Part shown: in pieces, positions 1 through 12,368 of the stretch
Position numbering within the stretch: position 1 is the first letter of the stretch
Layout of the letters: every line of letters begins with the position of its first letter
Source: Diplonema papillatum
Taxonomy: Eukaryota > Euglenozoa > Diplonemea > Diplonemida > Diplonemidae
DNA: 64,000 nt
Assembly: GCA_030068145.1 (NCBI GenBank)
Contig: JAPJBO010000541.1
Location: 89,852 to 153,851 of the forward strand
Direction: 5' to 3'
Translations under genes and position numbers: made by a program
Notes under the pieces: generated by a model
What the model saw: the letters and a program-made list of their open reading frames with translations, nothing else
Databases searched by the model: none
Told to the model about the DNA's origin: nothing

Positions 1-962
1 GGTCTTTGTATTCTCTCGCTTCCGCGAGTTTCTGAAATTGCAGCCGACATCTGGCGAGATACCAAACATTTTGGAACAGACCAGTATTGGACCCGACAAA
101 TCTTGATAAAACTTATTGAACCGAACAAGCTTCGGGACTTTTTGCCAAGGCATAGAAAGCTTGGGACTGTTGTCCTGTCCACTCTCCGAATACGGTGCTC
201 GCAGGCTTGTCGGAAGCCAATACAATAGTCACTCAACCGGAAGATGTGCGACACCGACTGCAGTCTGCACTCCACAAGTACCAATTTGTTTTGTCGACTG
301 TTTGTATATTGGTGAGATTTCTCCAAGCAGCCTTCCGACGTCGTCGAGTATGAAATGTAGGAAACGCACGACAGGACGCCGACGCGGCATCTGATACCGT
401 CGATGCATACGACTGGATAGAAGGTTGGATTGAGGGCGAGCGAGAGCGGCTGGCAGCCGTGTGGAAAGAGGTGTCCGGGCACAAAGGCGGCCGGTCCTTT
501 TGGCACAACGTGAAAACCGGCGAAAGGACCTGGCACCGGCCAGCCGGCGTCCCAGGCAGCGATTGGGTCAGCCACACCACCGAAGACGGAAGAGTCTTCT
601 GGCAGAACCACCGGACCCGGGAGAAAACCTGGACAGGCCCCCCGGAAGCCCTTTGGAAGTGCTACACGGACCTGAAGTCGGGGAACCCGTTTTGGTTCAA
701 CAGCGAGACGGGGCAGAAGACTTGGACGCCGCCTTTCCGCCCGCCGGCGGCGAACGCGGGCGCGCCCCAGGGCCAAGGGGGCTGCTGGGAGCGGCTGGAC
801 GCCGGCGGGGAGACGTGCTGGCGGAACACGGAAACGAAGCGGAAGCAGTGGCACCAGCCGGACGTCTTGCTGGACGAGCGGAATAAAGTAGATCACACCC
901 CCAGTCACCTGTCGTTGTTGTGTCTGACGATGCTCATCGCACTGATAGGTCTGTCTCGGTGA
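1..962 (+). CDS. Tandem WW-domain protein, 5' end outside window
   Basis: Three exons fit in phase: 1-83 (ends phase 1), 160-311 and 375-962 (TGA), with GT-AG introns 84-159 and 312-374. The last exon holds four WW repeats, at about 462-542, 564-641, 654-734 and 786-860. Each has the two spaced Trp/aromatic positions and a final Pro (for example SFWHNVKTGERTWHRP). WW domains bind proline-rich or phospho-Ser/Thr-Pro ligands, so this is probably an adaptor; its partner cannot be inferred. The central aromatic is Trp in all four repeats instead of the usual Tyr. The 5' exons have ordinary protein-like composition but no domain I recognise. The hydrophobic last 18 residues may be read-through, because a possible donor (GTAGAT) lies near 889. 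The WW call is firm; exon edges are inferred. Confidence 0.75.
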
Positions 963-1812
963 TCCTTGTTGCGGGCGGAAGGCGAATCGCAGTAAACTGC
1001 GTCTGGAGTGCAATCCATACCCGAACTAGGCTTTCGGAAGGTGGACGACCAGCTATGAGGTGGTTTGCGGAAGATTCGAAGAATGCCTGCCACTGCACAT
1101 GATGATTCAGCAGTGGCCCTCCTCCTCGCACACCCTCAAGGTGTGCGAGGACCTGTGACTACGCTCGTTGCAAGTAAGCATGGGCACGAGGACATCGAGC
1201 ATCATAAGCTGGAAGTCCGCAAGTGTATAGAGAAATAGAGAAATAAATCGACGCACGACCGCGACCGCCAGGCAATTGTGAGTTTTGACAACAACGCATG
1301 GGCACAGTCTTTCTTGGGTCTTGCCAACAATCTTTCTATCGAACACTCCTCTCTTTTCCATAGGATCTGCACAGGTAGGCGTTCTAACGCCTTGACTGGC
1401 TTCAGAACCGAGAGGAGGTGCACCACTTTGCCAACTCCAGCTTAGAAACGGCCACCGTCGACGAGGTTCTTTATCCTACGAGCAGAGGTCGTAATGAGCA
1501 TATTCCACCAAGGGGCGCTGCAGGTCGTGTATCGAGCAAACCTTTGCTCCAAGCGGTATTGCAGTTCCGGCTGAGGTTGTTGTCGATGCCAGGTTCGCAG
1601 GTTACTCCCGAGTTGCCAATTCACGTGCACTCCTTGTTTCGCGTCAAGTTAGCGCGGTAGCGTGCCTATGAGAAATGCTGAACGCTGACACACTGAGGCG
1701 TTTTACCTCAGCAGATCAAAAAACAGGTGCGGTGGGCAAATCGAAAAAGTCGTAAAGTACACCCGACACCCGTTCGTCCTTCGGGGGAAGGGGGGCAAGA
1801 GCAAGAGACGCA
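963..1812. other. Spacer, no gene recognised
   Basis: About 850 bases between the WW gene and the J-domain gene. Both strands carry only short overlapping frames without recognisable motifs. A small exon could be hidden here. Confidence 0.5.
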
Positions 1813-2373
1813 ATGCCAGCCATCGAGGAAGACTTGTACAAGGCCCTCGGCTTGCGCGCCACGGCGTCGGTCGAAGACATCAAAAAAGCGTACAAAAAGC
1901 TCGCTCTGGAGCACCATCCCGACCGATGCGGGGACAGCGAGAAGTTCAAGATCATCGCGTGCGCGTACGAGGTGCTGGGAGACCCGCGGCAGCGGTACCG
2001 GTACGACGAGACGAAGCGCCAGCAAGCCGGTTCGAACACAACGGCTGCCCCCCGGGGCGAGCCTCGCAGCAACGAGGTTCGGCCGTCGCGAACGGTGCGG
2101 GAAGCCTTTCGGTGCGAGTGTCTTGATGGGCTGATCCGAACCTTCGACGTGGACCCGACCGCCTTCCCCGTCTCCTTAACCCACGGCGACCACATCATCG
2201 TCGGCGGCGACACCGGCGTGCTCGTGGGCGTCGCGGAAGAGGCCGTGTGGTGGTGGAAAAACGGCTGCAACCTCCCGTCTCGCCTCGGGTCGTTCGCGCA
2301 GTTCAACCACGCGTCGAACGATATCAACAAGCTGCAGTGGCGCCGCACCGGTTGGCCGTTTTCTTTGTGTTAG
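1813..2373 (+). CDS. J-domain (DnaJ/Hsp40-type) protein
   Basis: The reading frame of 186 residues starts at an ATG in an acceptable context. Residues 6-68 form a J domain: helix II is basic (DIKKAYKKLALEH), the HPD motif sits at residues 35-37, and helix III ends near YEVLGDPRQRYRYDE. J domains stimulate Hsp70 ATPase, so this is an Hsp70 co-chaperone. There is no Gly/Phe region, zinc finger or CTD, so it is a class C (JDP) type. The rest (residues 85-175) holds a compact-looking segment with FRCECLDGL and a WWW cluster that I do not recognise. The frame stops just after a possible donor near 2349, and a strong donor (GTGAGT) lies near 2431, so the true C-terminus may be spliced. I could not join it in phase to the coiled-coil gene that starts at 2739. 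Confidence 0.8.
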   Translation: MPAIEEDLYKALGLRATASVEDIKKAYKKLALEHHPDRCGDSEKFKIIACAYEVLGDPRQRYRYDETKRQQAGSNTTAAPRGEPRSNEVRPSRTVREAFRCECLDGLIRTFDVDPTAFPVSLTHGDHIIVGGDTGVLVGVAEEAVWWWKNGCNLPSRLGSFAQFNHASNDINKLQWRRTGWPFSLC

Positions 2374-2738
2374 CAATGCATGGTTGGTACTACAAATTAG
2401 GTGTTGGCAGCGTACTACATGAAACTTACCAAAGCAGGTGAGTTCCGCTAGTGCGCACAAACAAAAAACAAGACTGCGCTTATTTTTTTTTGCCAAGCGT
2501 GAAAATGCTGAAAGAAACGAGGAGCTCGTGGTGCTTTCACTTGTGTCGTTCTGAATTTTGCTTCACGTAAAAATGATCAGACACTGCTTTCAACGAACTT
2601 TCTCCTCCCATCATCATCATCATTTGTTTTGTATCAGCGGTTGTGCGAGTGACGAGCTCTTATTTTTGGTGTTTCCTCTTGTGCTTCGGATAAGGACACC
2701 CGCTTATCGCATTCACACACACAGGCAATCTTTTCCAG
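2374..2738. other. Spacer or intron between J-domain and coiled-coil genes
   Basis: It contains a strong donor-like site near 2431, a short CAT run (about 2612-2625) and a good acceptor (TTTTCCAG) ending at 2738. It may be partly intronic to either neighbour. Confidence 0.4.
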
Positions 2739-5057
2739 AACGCTGCGGCGCGGACTCGTGTGGTGGACCTTGAGCGCCGAAGGCTCGACTCCCTGAGAAA
2801 GTACAAGAACAAGCAGCGAGAGAAGGAAAAACAAGATGCAAAAGCTAAGAAGAGCGAAGCTCAGCACAAGAAGGCCACCGCCGCCCTCGCATCGGTAGTC
2901 AACAAGGAGCAGAAGCGGCGCCACACCCTCGAGCTAACTATGCTGTTAGAGCTCACCGAGGTCATCACACGAGCAGCCTTTGTGAACCGCGTCACCAGCT
3001 ACTGGACGGAGGCCAAAATAGTGATGACCAACCTTCTCAACGAAACGAGAGAGCGCTGCCACCAATTCGGTTCATCTGACCCAATGATGCCCCGTCTCCG
3101 ATCAAGCGTCAGACAGATGCTATTTGACGAAGTAACGCCCGCAGCGTCCCGACCTGTCTCCGCTCGCTGCGTTCCTTCTCGAGACGCGTTGTCGAACACC
3201 TGCAACTCTTTGTACGAACAGCCTGAGCTCGCCTCGTCTACAGAAGACTTGGTGCAATCAGCCTTCGACGACATGCTGACCCGCCCAGCTGACACACCTT
3301 CGAACGCGACGCGAGTGCTTTCTTTCGTGAAAGCGCCGAAGCCCGCCGCCAAGAGCCCGCGCGCTCGCTCGCCGTTGCAGCCGCGGAACGACAACGCGGC
3401 GACGGTGCGATCGTCGACGTCAGCATCCCCCACCGCGAAGTTGCGATTCATGCGCTGCCACAGCGCGAGTCTCGCTCGCGCGGGCGAAGCCGCGTCCCCT
3501 CTGTCGGCCTCGTGCACGGCCCCGCCCAAGGTCCAGGCCCAGGCGCGGAAGCTGCACAAAGCGCAGAGCCAGAAGGGCTTGCGGCGTGTCCCCAGCCAGA
3601 CGCCGAACAGCGCACTCCGCAGCCAAAGCAACATTCCGTCGCCAGTCGCCGCGAAGAAAGTCAAGCGGGAGGCCAGCCTTGGGTATCCGCTCTTTTTTTT
3701 GACGGTGTACGCGTTGTTGCCACCTTGAAATAGGCAATCAGGCTTGTGTGCGCAAGCAAGGTCTGAGCACATGATCATATCTGGAAACAATTGACGAAGC
3801 TCCGCGGCAGGAGGACCTTTCCCAGCCACGGCTACGTTCTACATTGAATTCGTTCCACCCTGGACCATACCACCACATCTGCAGCGCGTCCGTCTCTTGG
3901 AAGCCACCACCTCCGTTGGTTGAGTTCGAAGACTCGTCCGAGACGTCGACAACGACTGAGTTCGACACAAGTACCGACTCCGATGTCGAAAAGTCGTGGC
4001 AGTCCAGCGACAAGCTATTCTCCAGCTACAAGGCTTACCTCGCCAATAGCCGAGTTCTCCAAGAAAGCTGGGAGAAGGTGTGCCATCGAGTTTTGTTCGT
4101 GAGGCCTGCTGCGGGTGGCCGAAACTGTGCACGGCTAAAACACGTACCACACAGGGACTGCATTTAACACGAGTTCAACAATAACTTTCACCTCCTCAAA
4201 GAGATAGGGAAGGGTTCCAAGAAATTTAGCGCAGCAGACAACTTTCTCCCAGAAATCCTAAATTCTGATCTTGAGTTGGACCGCCAGGCCCATGCGAACT
4301 CGACTGTGAACTTCCTAAGTGAGCCCCGCAGGCCCTGGTCCGAAGGGCGTACGAAAGAGTGCGCTGTGCAGGATGCCCCGAAAGAGGAAGCGCTGAGCAC
4401 GTACTCACGGCCGACGAGCATCACGTGCGGAGCTACGGCCGAAGCAAGAATCTTCATACAACGTGACGTACTGGCAAATTATGGATGACTTTGCAGCGCA
4501 CAACACTGTGTCATGAAGACCGTATGCCGGCAGACTAGCCCAGCGGAAAAGCAGCGGCGTGGGCATCCTGGCTCAAGCATGAGTTAACGTCGAGCCCGAT
4601 ACAAAATCTCTATTCCAGCCCCCGCCCACCGACCACATTGCGTGCACCAAGCTGCACCTCACAAAACTATCTAAAGGTCGAAAGACACCGCACTGCACGT
4701 CTCACGAGATCGTCGGAAGCACAAAACCAACTGCAGGGCTCGCACCTCATCAACCAGCTTGGGAAGTCGAAGCTCCGCGGGCTGGACACGAGCACGCGCT
4801 CAATGACCGAGATTCTGGTCAACGGAGAAGCGCCAAAGCAGGCCCCCCAGGGCCCCAGCCACACCGCCAAGCGGGCGAATCGACGGGGCAGCGGAAACGC
4901 CACCAGCACCAGTGGCAGCGCCAGTAGCGGGAAGGAAGCCAGCTCCCCGAAGATGCTGCGGAAAGAGAGCGAATACAGCACGCGCACAAAGCGGTCGGAG
5001 CGTGCCGGCGGACTCCGTCCGTGCAGTCCAGGCACCTTCACCGCCGGCGAATACTGA
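2739..5057 (+). CDS. Four-exon coiled-coil/Ser-rich protein of unknown function, 5' exon unknown
   Basis: Exons 2739-3682, 3885-4077, 4204-4467 and 4737-5057 join with matching phases (2, 0, 0) at GT-AG sites and end at TGA, giving at least 573 residues. The first 60 residues form a highly charged helix rich in Lys/Glu/Arg (RKYKNKQREKEKQDAKAKK). The middle is Ser/Pro/Arg-rich with several SP sites (AKSPRARSPLQ). An acidic Ser/Thr stretch follows (EDSSETSTTTEF), and the C-terminus is basic and Ser-rich. There is no in-frame ATG before 2939, so an upstream coding exon must exist. The composition suggests a phosphorylated scaffold or cytoskeletal factor, but no family is recognised. The phase agreement of three introns is the main evidence that the exons are real. 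Confidence 0.65.
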
Positions 5058-7194
5058 TGAGTGCTGCTTGCTAGTTCTGCTTCAAGTGTCGCTGTAGGAC
5101 TTCGCACAAGTGTACAGAACGTAGTACCACCACCGCACCTCACATGCCAGAAACGTCGCAGATGAGCGAGCTTTCGCAAAAAGAAAAGGCGATTTGCAGT
5201 GAGCGGCAAGCTTCAGCTACTTCAGCATGTTATTGTTGATGCTCCCGAGTGTTTCCGACGAAAGTTGCGTACTTTGTGAAGCCACGTGGCCCGCGGAAGC
5301 CCAAGCACACACGAGAGAAACTCAAACAGGAGCTACCGGTTCTGTCCCCGTTTTCGGTACCACTTGCCGCAATGTAAGCGTGCAATGGCTACTTCGGCTT
5401 TGCCACTCTATCACTGCGAATTGCTGCTTTGCGAGAGCACTCCCGTGTGCAATGCATCCAATCGGGTTCTGATATGTATTGGCGCGCCAGAAAGAAGAAA
5501 CCATGATATGTTGTCGTGACAATCGATCTCTCCTCCACCACAGCACCCCCGCCTCTGAATGGTCGCCATACGACTCTACTACGGGCTCCTTCACATCCGA
5601 AATCTATTCGGAGTCAATCCGGTGGAAAAGTTGCTTTCGTAGTTAGTCACCACAGAGCCGACCTTTTACGTCCAACAAGTCTGAGCGGGCTTGGTGCGGG
5701 TTGTCATTTCACATATCCGTCTGGAGAGGAACCAATCCTTGAAAATCAAAATAAGCAAATGGCACGCGAAGGAAAACCCCTGTACAGACCTTTCCTCCCC
5801 AACAGCCTACAAAAAACACACCCCACCTATATTGTCAACCGGAGCCTCGAAAGCACCGGCTCCAAAATCAGGACAAAGTTAGCTTGGCTGAGCAGCCCTG
5901 AGACGCCTTCGCACTGGAGAAACTTTTCCATTTAGTGAAGGTTGGAGGAATCCTGCCAATAAAAAAAAGAAAAAAAGAAAATAGAAAAAATGGCGGCGAA
6001 AGAAAGGCAAGTAAAAAGGAAAACGGTTCTTCGAACGCAACAGCACGTCCTGCACGAAGTGACTTTGCTTCACTCGCAGGGCTTTGCGCCCCCCCCCTTC
6101 CAACTAATCCATCCCTTGAAGCCCCTCCGCGCCTTGCGTGGCGCCTAATTGTACCTTCTATTTGTCCTTCGGTCCGGTTCGATTATGTGGGGAACAGCTC
6201 CACCAGAGCGTTTTCTTCTTCTTTTACAATCTGGCAAAAGAAAACGAGAAACGAATAAGTATCGTCTTGCCGAGAGAAACTGAGAAAGCGGAGAAAGCAA
6301 AACTTTAATGCGAGCGGGGGCGAAAGCCATCCCTGCCTGTACTGCCTCGTCCTTCGATTTGGTTCGATTTGTGTCAGAGGAAACTGTACAGCCTAAGCTC
6401 GCACAATTGGACGCTTGTACCGGAGCGTCTCGTCCTCGGCTCGCCTTTATCTTGAGCTGGCGTGGTCTCGAACCCATGGCACAACATGCCCATTGTTCCC
6501 CCTGAGGACTGATCGAAGTTCGTCAACAGAAAGAATTGTCCATTTGCTGTCCGCGAGAGGTAATATTGCTGCCTACGAAGACACTCATGGACGAACTTCT
6601 TTGGCAGCGCCCGTAGTCAGGTTGGCGTTTGGCCACAGCAGTGTTCAAGCACGGCTGATTCTGCTCTTGGGTATTTGTCGTACATGGGCTACCCTTGAAA
6701 ATCAGTCTGCCAAAAGGGTCCTTTTGGGATGCCGTTAGGAACTGCCTTTGACGGCCTTCTTTGAGGTGTAAGGCGAATCCAAGAAGACTTCTTTTGAACA
6801 GTGGCCAGGTGTGCTTGAGCGCATTCTGCCGCGTGGGCCGCGTGGGCGTCTGCTGTGGTGTGTGTGTGTGTGTGGGTGTCGTGTTTCGTGCTCATTCGAC
6901 TTCGAAAAGGGAACAATAAATTGGTCAGAAAAAACCGAGTCGACAAAAGAAGTGTTCGAACTTTGCTGTCTTCTTTCTGTTCTTTTCTTGAGAAAGATAG
7001 TCAAAGGATTCGGAGGTTGATCCCTCTTACCATCAGAAGCCCCTCTTCCCATTGTCAAGAACAAGGAAATAATCTAAAAATACACAACACCAGTTCTACC
7101 AATCAGTTTCTCCCTTTCTCTCTCTCTTTTTTAACTCTCATGTTTGAATCTCATTTTGTAACTTGTGCTTTGTTCGAGCAGAATCCTACCCTTC

Positions 7195-7460
7195 GTTCAA
7201 TGGACATGGTTGACAAGTTTCCGATCAAGACGCTAGCCGCTTGCATGAATAACTCACATATCAAGATGGCACTCGCGCCTGCGTTTGACCTACTGTGACG
7301 TGACCTGACCTCGATTATCTCAAGTGACCAGACAACCAGTTCGCATACCACACGCTCGAAAAACATGATGTGTACGATGAAAATGCAGCAGTCAGATACG
7401 AAAACCCCGTGCTCTCTGCAACGACTCTTCCAAGGTCCCTCTCCATTACCCTTCCACCCC
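7195..7460 (+). repeat. Degenerate rDNA intergenic-spacer-like fragment
   Basis: Blocks here recur in the same order in the rDNA spacer at about 62770-63060. One is a CTCGATTATCTCAA block matching CTCGATAATCTCAA. Another is CATACCACACGCTCGAAAAA matching CATACCACGTGCTCGAAAGA. Then come ATGAAAATGCA and a GACTC-TTCCA block. The spacer copy has an extra stretch in the middle. By eye it is a diverged copy, older than the 18S pseudogene at 13.2 kb. Confidence 0.5.
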
Positions 7461-8436
7461 TTCCCATTTGCCTTTTTGTCCAGTCTTCTTTTGTTAATTC
7501 CTTTTTCAACCTTCCCCCTTTTTCTCTCCATTGTTTTGTGAGTTTTTTTATCAGCTTCTTTTTTGTTATTTTTTTTTCTGCTCCGTCCGAAAAACCTTTG
7601 GGTTTGCAAAAAGGTCCACGGCTACGTCTGCCTAGCTTGCGCTGGTGCTTACAAGCGAAATTTCAGTGGGTTTCTTACGCCCTGAGGAGCGTTTCCTCAC
7701 CAGCTTTGAGGCACGTTCACGTCCTAAGTGGGCCGGCTGGCAGGCTTTTGAGCAGGGAAGGCACTTCCGATTCAACAGCGCCGTCCCATCAAGGAAAATG
7801 ATGCTGATTTTCATATATTTTTTGGAAAGGTGCTGGAGAAACGGCGTTTCCATTCCTTTTCTTCGCCACACTTCTCACTACTCTCCCGTCTCCTCTCACT
7901 CTTCTACTGACCTCCTTTGCTTAGTTTTTGATCTGATCAGTTGTGAAGACATCCAAAGGCAAAAAAGAAAAAGGAAAAAAGGAATCAGGCTCCCGATTTG
8001 TTCCAAAGAGCTTCAGTGCTTGGAGACCCGCCAGAACTCCCATGGCTGTCGTGGTTTGAAGCAGCGCCTCTTCGTAAGGTTTCGACCCCATGCAGCACAG
8101 AAGGGAGGGAAAGTGGGGACTCTGCACTTCAGCAAGCCAGAAGCTATTTCCAAGGGTGACCACAAAAATATAGTAAAACCATCCGGGGTAGTAACCTAAC
8201 AACTTCCGCCGGTAGACGAAACCCGCCTAAGAGGATTCAAACCCCTTCGGGTGGGCAAGTTAGACACATGCTGGTGGGGAAAAAAACAGAAAGTACCCAT
8301 TTTCTTATCCACAAATAACGCTAGAAGATAAAAGACAACACACATCACACCAACTCCGGCCATACATTGCAAAAAGAATACTCGGCGTAGCTGCTTTGAC
8401 TCCAAATGGAAGTACAGACACAAAATCTGATTTGTT

Positions 8437-8590
8437 CTTCGCTTCCTGTTGTTTGTGTCTTGTCGCGTAGGGGTAGACCCCGCATGACTGCACGTCCGTT
8501 CAACACGTGTTCGGTACCTCGGATCCCTTCTTTGTCTGGCAGCTTCGTCGAGCATTTCCTCCCAAGCTGGCGCTTGTGTAAACAAAATTG
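8437..8590 (+). repeat. Dispersed repeat, copy 1
   Basis: It shares several long identical blocks with 27468-27640: GTAGGGGTAGACCC, CACGTCCGTTCAACACGTGT, TTCTTTGTCTGGCAGCTTCG and CAAGCTGGCGCTT. Small insertions separate the blocks. It has no coding motif and no clear terminal repeats. It is probably a piece of a short interspersed element; the family is unknown. Confidence 0.7.
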
Positions 8591-9928
8591 CGGCTGTTTG
8601 CGTCCGGTGACACGGACATGGCTACAAGGGTTGTTGAGACTTCATGATTCTTCTGAAAAGTGGAGAAGACTGCTCCGAAGGAAAGGTTGGATAGAGAAGG
8701 AGCCGACAAGATATTGTGTACTCACCTCGTGTTAGTGTCGCCTCCATTTATGCCGTGTCAGTCGCCTTCGGCCTGCAGAAGCGAGGTGACACTGACACGA
8801 GAATCAAACCTTGAAAACCCCAGAAAAATGCGAGAATCCGGATTGATTTGAAGAGGCTTCTATTGGCGAGAAGTTTGTACAATGAGCCATAGTTTATGCA
8901 ACAAAGCTTGTGTGCTCATTGCAAACTACCCGGATTGAGTACAGAGACCTTATCATCAGATCTATCACAAGGAAAAAAAACAAGGAGATCGGCAAGAGGC
9001 CGGTCTACGAAAGCAGCGCGCAGTTTCTGGCAACCAGATAATATATCATAAAAATGCGCGGGAGTGACGTACCGGCGGAGCCACCTCCTAGTTTTAGTAC
9101 CAACAATGCATTGTTAGCACAAAAGAGGGGTGCGATGCAAAAATGAGGCAAGTTACAGAATATTATAAAGCAACAGGATCTGAAACTTCAGGAGGTGATA
9201 GAGAACATCAACCAAACCCTCAATGCAACAATCGTGCGACTATCAACGTGAGTCCACAGAAAGATCATCTCTTCTCCGCAAAGCTTGAAGCAGCCTCTAT
9301 CAGGCTCACAAGCGAGACGTATGGGTATCAAAGCGCCCACTGTTCTCGTTTTCGTAAGTAATGCTTTACTGCATGGAATGTCTTGGAACCAGCCTCTTCA
9401 GTTTTAACGGCGACACGGGATTTGAAGGACAAAATGACTACCGGGACTAGGTAGTAAAACACGTTACGGTCCTCTCTCCACTCTCGCGAGCTGAGACTAC
9501 TGTTTCCTTCCCCCCAAGTTGTTCCCAGCTGCCGCCAGTGCCAGCCTGTGTAGGGCAGCGTATTCTACTCGATTGAACGGAACTGCGTTCGCGCACCTCC
9601 GCCGCAGTGGCTCATGCGGGCGCCACATCTCCGACGCTGTCCCTTCCTGCACTCTCGACCCCACCACATTCCGCCTGGCCGCCTACTATACATCCTAACA
9701 ATCACACAATATCAGACGCAACAGACGGAATGAATTGGACCTTCACCGCCACGCACAGGGTCGTTAAACAAAAGGTCGGCACACTTCCACGGAGGTTGTG
9801 TTCACTGACTATTTATTAGTAGTGACTCATTGACGGTCCTCCCATACTTTCGAAAAGGTCAGCCGCGATCGGCAAATGGCGAGTTAGGCCTTTCTTTAGA
9901 AGAAAAGTAGGCAACTGCCGCAGAATTG

Positions 9929-9960
9929 TCGACTAGACCTCTTGAGTTCGTATTGCTCAC
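9929..9960 (+). repeat. Short repeat, copy 1 (partner 12337-12368)
   Basis: These 32 bases match 12337-12368 at 24 positions, and all eight differences are transitions. Both copies include TCGAC near the start and TTGCTCA near the end. The role is unknown. Confidence 0.4.
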
Positions 9961-12336
9961 GGATACGTCGTCGGACGAAACCAACAACGAAGAGAAGAAG
10001 ATAGGACCGTTTCTCCCCATCTATCGGGCTCTTTGCGTTGCATTAGTGCGAAGTCCTTGACGAACCGAGCACCTGCCTTGCGTCCGTGTGGTGTTTCATC
10101 GTCTTTGGACTCTTCGATTTAGTGTCTCTCGTCCCGGCCTGCCCCTGGCCGAGGCTTTCTTAGCCGCTCTCATGTTGTTTAATCGAGAGTGGTTCACCTT
10201 CGTATCAAGCGCTGTTAGTCAACCATTTCCCTTCCTCCCCTGTTACAGACACCCTGGGACTGACCGAGCTGGTACCGCTATTCCAAAAAGCGTAGCGGTG
10301 CTTTCTGGCAAAGACTGTCACATCGGGAATCTATTATACCTATAGAATGCAAGCAAGTCGACAACAGGCATTCACTTCATCATCCAAGAAAAAGAAAAGT
10401 CAGAAGCTGTTCGCTTGTACGCTTCTCGTTGCCTTTCATTTGCTTTGCAAAAGGCAAGTACCATACGAGTCACCAACCTTGACGTAAGTAAACGCCAAGG
10501 CGTAGTTGCTTGCATTTTGTGTTCCCTTCTGTCTCCTCCCCCGCACGGCTTTCAAAATCAGCTTTTCTGCACACGAACCAGCGTTAATCAGCATGCCCTC
10601 TTCATCTCTTTCAAGAAAGAATCGATTCCAGAGGCGCACTCACTTAAGCGTGCGTGTATCCCCCTCAACAAGTTGGTGCTACGGGGTGGCTTGCGGTCCG
10701 ACCATGTCTGAAAGCACTGTATTATTCAAAGTGTTCGAACCCCCACACGTTTGACACACGCGGTTGCATTCAGTTCCAGTGAACGAAGAACTTGCGCTTT
10801 TAGCTGAACTGAAGGTTAGGAAGCCATCTTTCTCTGTCGTACTTTTACGTGCTTATTGCCCAGTGCCGTGTAGTGTGCATGGGGGATGCCAGGTTATTGC
10901 AACCGCACCGTGAAGGTTGGTTCTGGGCAAGGCAGACCGTCTTTTACGTCGGGGTTTCGGCAGCATTCTTCCATTTTCCTCAGCTCAGAGCCGGCAAGGG
11001 CTTGGATTAGCTTCAGTCTGCGGTCTTTCTGTACGATATACGGGAAACTGTGCAAAGTTGTGCCAGACGCAACAACAAGAGACTATCGAAACAATCCCTT
11101 TGAGACTGAGAAGTTGGCAAAGTTCTACAGACGTATATGTTATAGGAAACTCGTGCAGGGACAGTAGATGACTGCCTTTCGAATTCGTGCTGCGCACCTT
11201 ACCCGAGTCGCGAATTTGAGTCAAGCTGCATACCAGAATTTTGTGGCACCCCCCTCGAGAGGCAGTGTCCTGCCTAAGCATTAAACTAAGATTTTCCCTC
11301 CCGAAGGGTAGTGAGAGCACTCCGCACCGGTCTGTGTGGGGTTACAACACGTTTCCTCTCGGGCTGTTATTGCGTTCGTGGTGTCATTTGCACAAAGGGT
11401 ACCGCTGTGCAAGTCTTTCACTACATGACTCCAGAGGAGTCACTTTTGACACGTGCGCAACCATCCTTTGTATTTTGTAAACGGCGGCTGGTCTCGAGTC
11501 TTTTATACAATGCGCGTGCTACTGCAAGGATGCAAAATAATAGACACAATGCGCAAGGAGGAAGAAGAAAATGCATACAAAAACATACATTGGTTTGTGC
11601 GAGCGTGACAGCAAGCAAAGATGAAAGAATTTGAAAATCAAAAGCACTGCGTGTGGAGTGACCTGGGCAAACCTTCAGATTAGAGCAGCACCATGACTGT
11701 TGACCGGTCGACCTGCCCCCAGCTTCTAAGGCTGTTGGTGAAGATCTGTCTGAGGTGAACAGCAGATCCACGCTCTTCCTCGTGTTTCCGCGGTGCCCTT
11801 CACCGCTTGGCACCCGATACTAAATGCTGTGGGAAGATAAACCTGACCCAAGGTACCAAGAAAGTATAAGAGAAAATGTACCGCTGGAGATCCAGCTTCC
11901 CCCCGCAGGGTTTCTCACCCCACATCCTTCTTCATTTACGTGTAGTGGGAGTGTCTGCGTCCCGCGCCTGTTTCTACTATCCCACAGACAGACACCTACC
12001 GGGACCTCTCGAGTGCCTACGCTCGTTAGTCTCTAGTCTAAGGTCTGACAATGGGAGTGTGGACTTCGGTGTTCGTACCCACATACCGAAAGACCTTCTA
12101 ACGATGGTTCTTCCTGAAGCGGGCTGGCTTAAATGCCAGTTTCCGAAGGCAGCAATTGGAAGACCAGCTGAGCGAGCTGCCGAAGGCAGCTCGTGTTGTG
12201 TGCACTCAGCTTCGACTCGTATTGAGACAACTTGCACTTTGACACGTCAACTCGGGCTACAGTTAGTTCCTTGAAAGAACGCGGAGCCTGTGACGAATCT
12301 CACACCGACTCTAAACCAAAATAAATGCTAGAATAA

Positions 12337-12368
12337 TCGACCAGACCTTCTGGGCTTGTGTTGCTCAT
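12337..12368 (+). repeat. Short repeat, copy 2 (partner 9929-9960)
   Basis: Second member of the 32-base pair. It differs from the first copy only by C/T and A/G changes. No gene is evident next to it. Confidence 0.4.

Larger units (their letters stand above)
5058..9100. other. Long gene-poor stretch
   Basis: About 4 kb with no convincing coding exon. It holds an A-rich tract (5955-6000), a TG microsatellite (about 6856-6876), T-rich and CT-rich runs near 7105-7135 and 7460-7580, an rDNA-spacer-like relic (7195-7460) and one copy of a dispersed repeat (8437-8590). Open frames here are short, biased in composition and overlap on both strands. Confidence 0.55.

Noticed and set aside
2999..3829. 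276-codon minus-strand frame
   Set aside because: Antisense to a coding exon whose introns keep phase; no motif.
5516..5935. 139-codon plus-strand frame
   Set aside because: Random composition, no splice support, no motif.
6850..6880. TG dinucleotide run
   Set aside because: Ordinary microsatellite.
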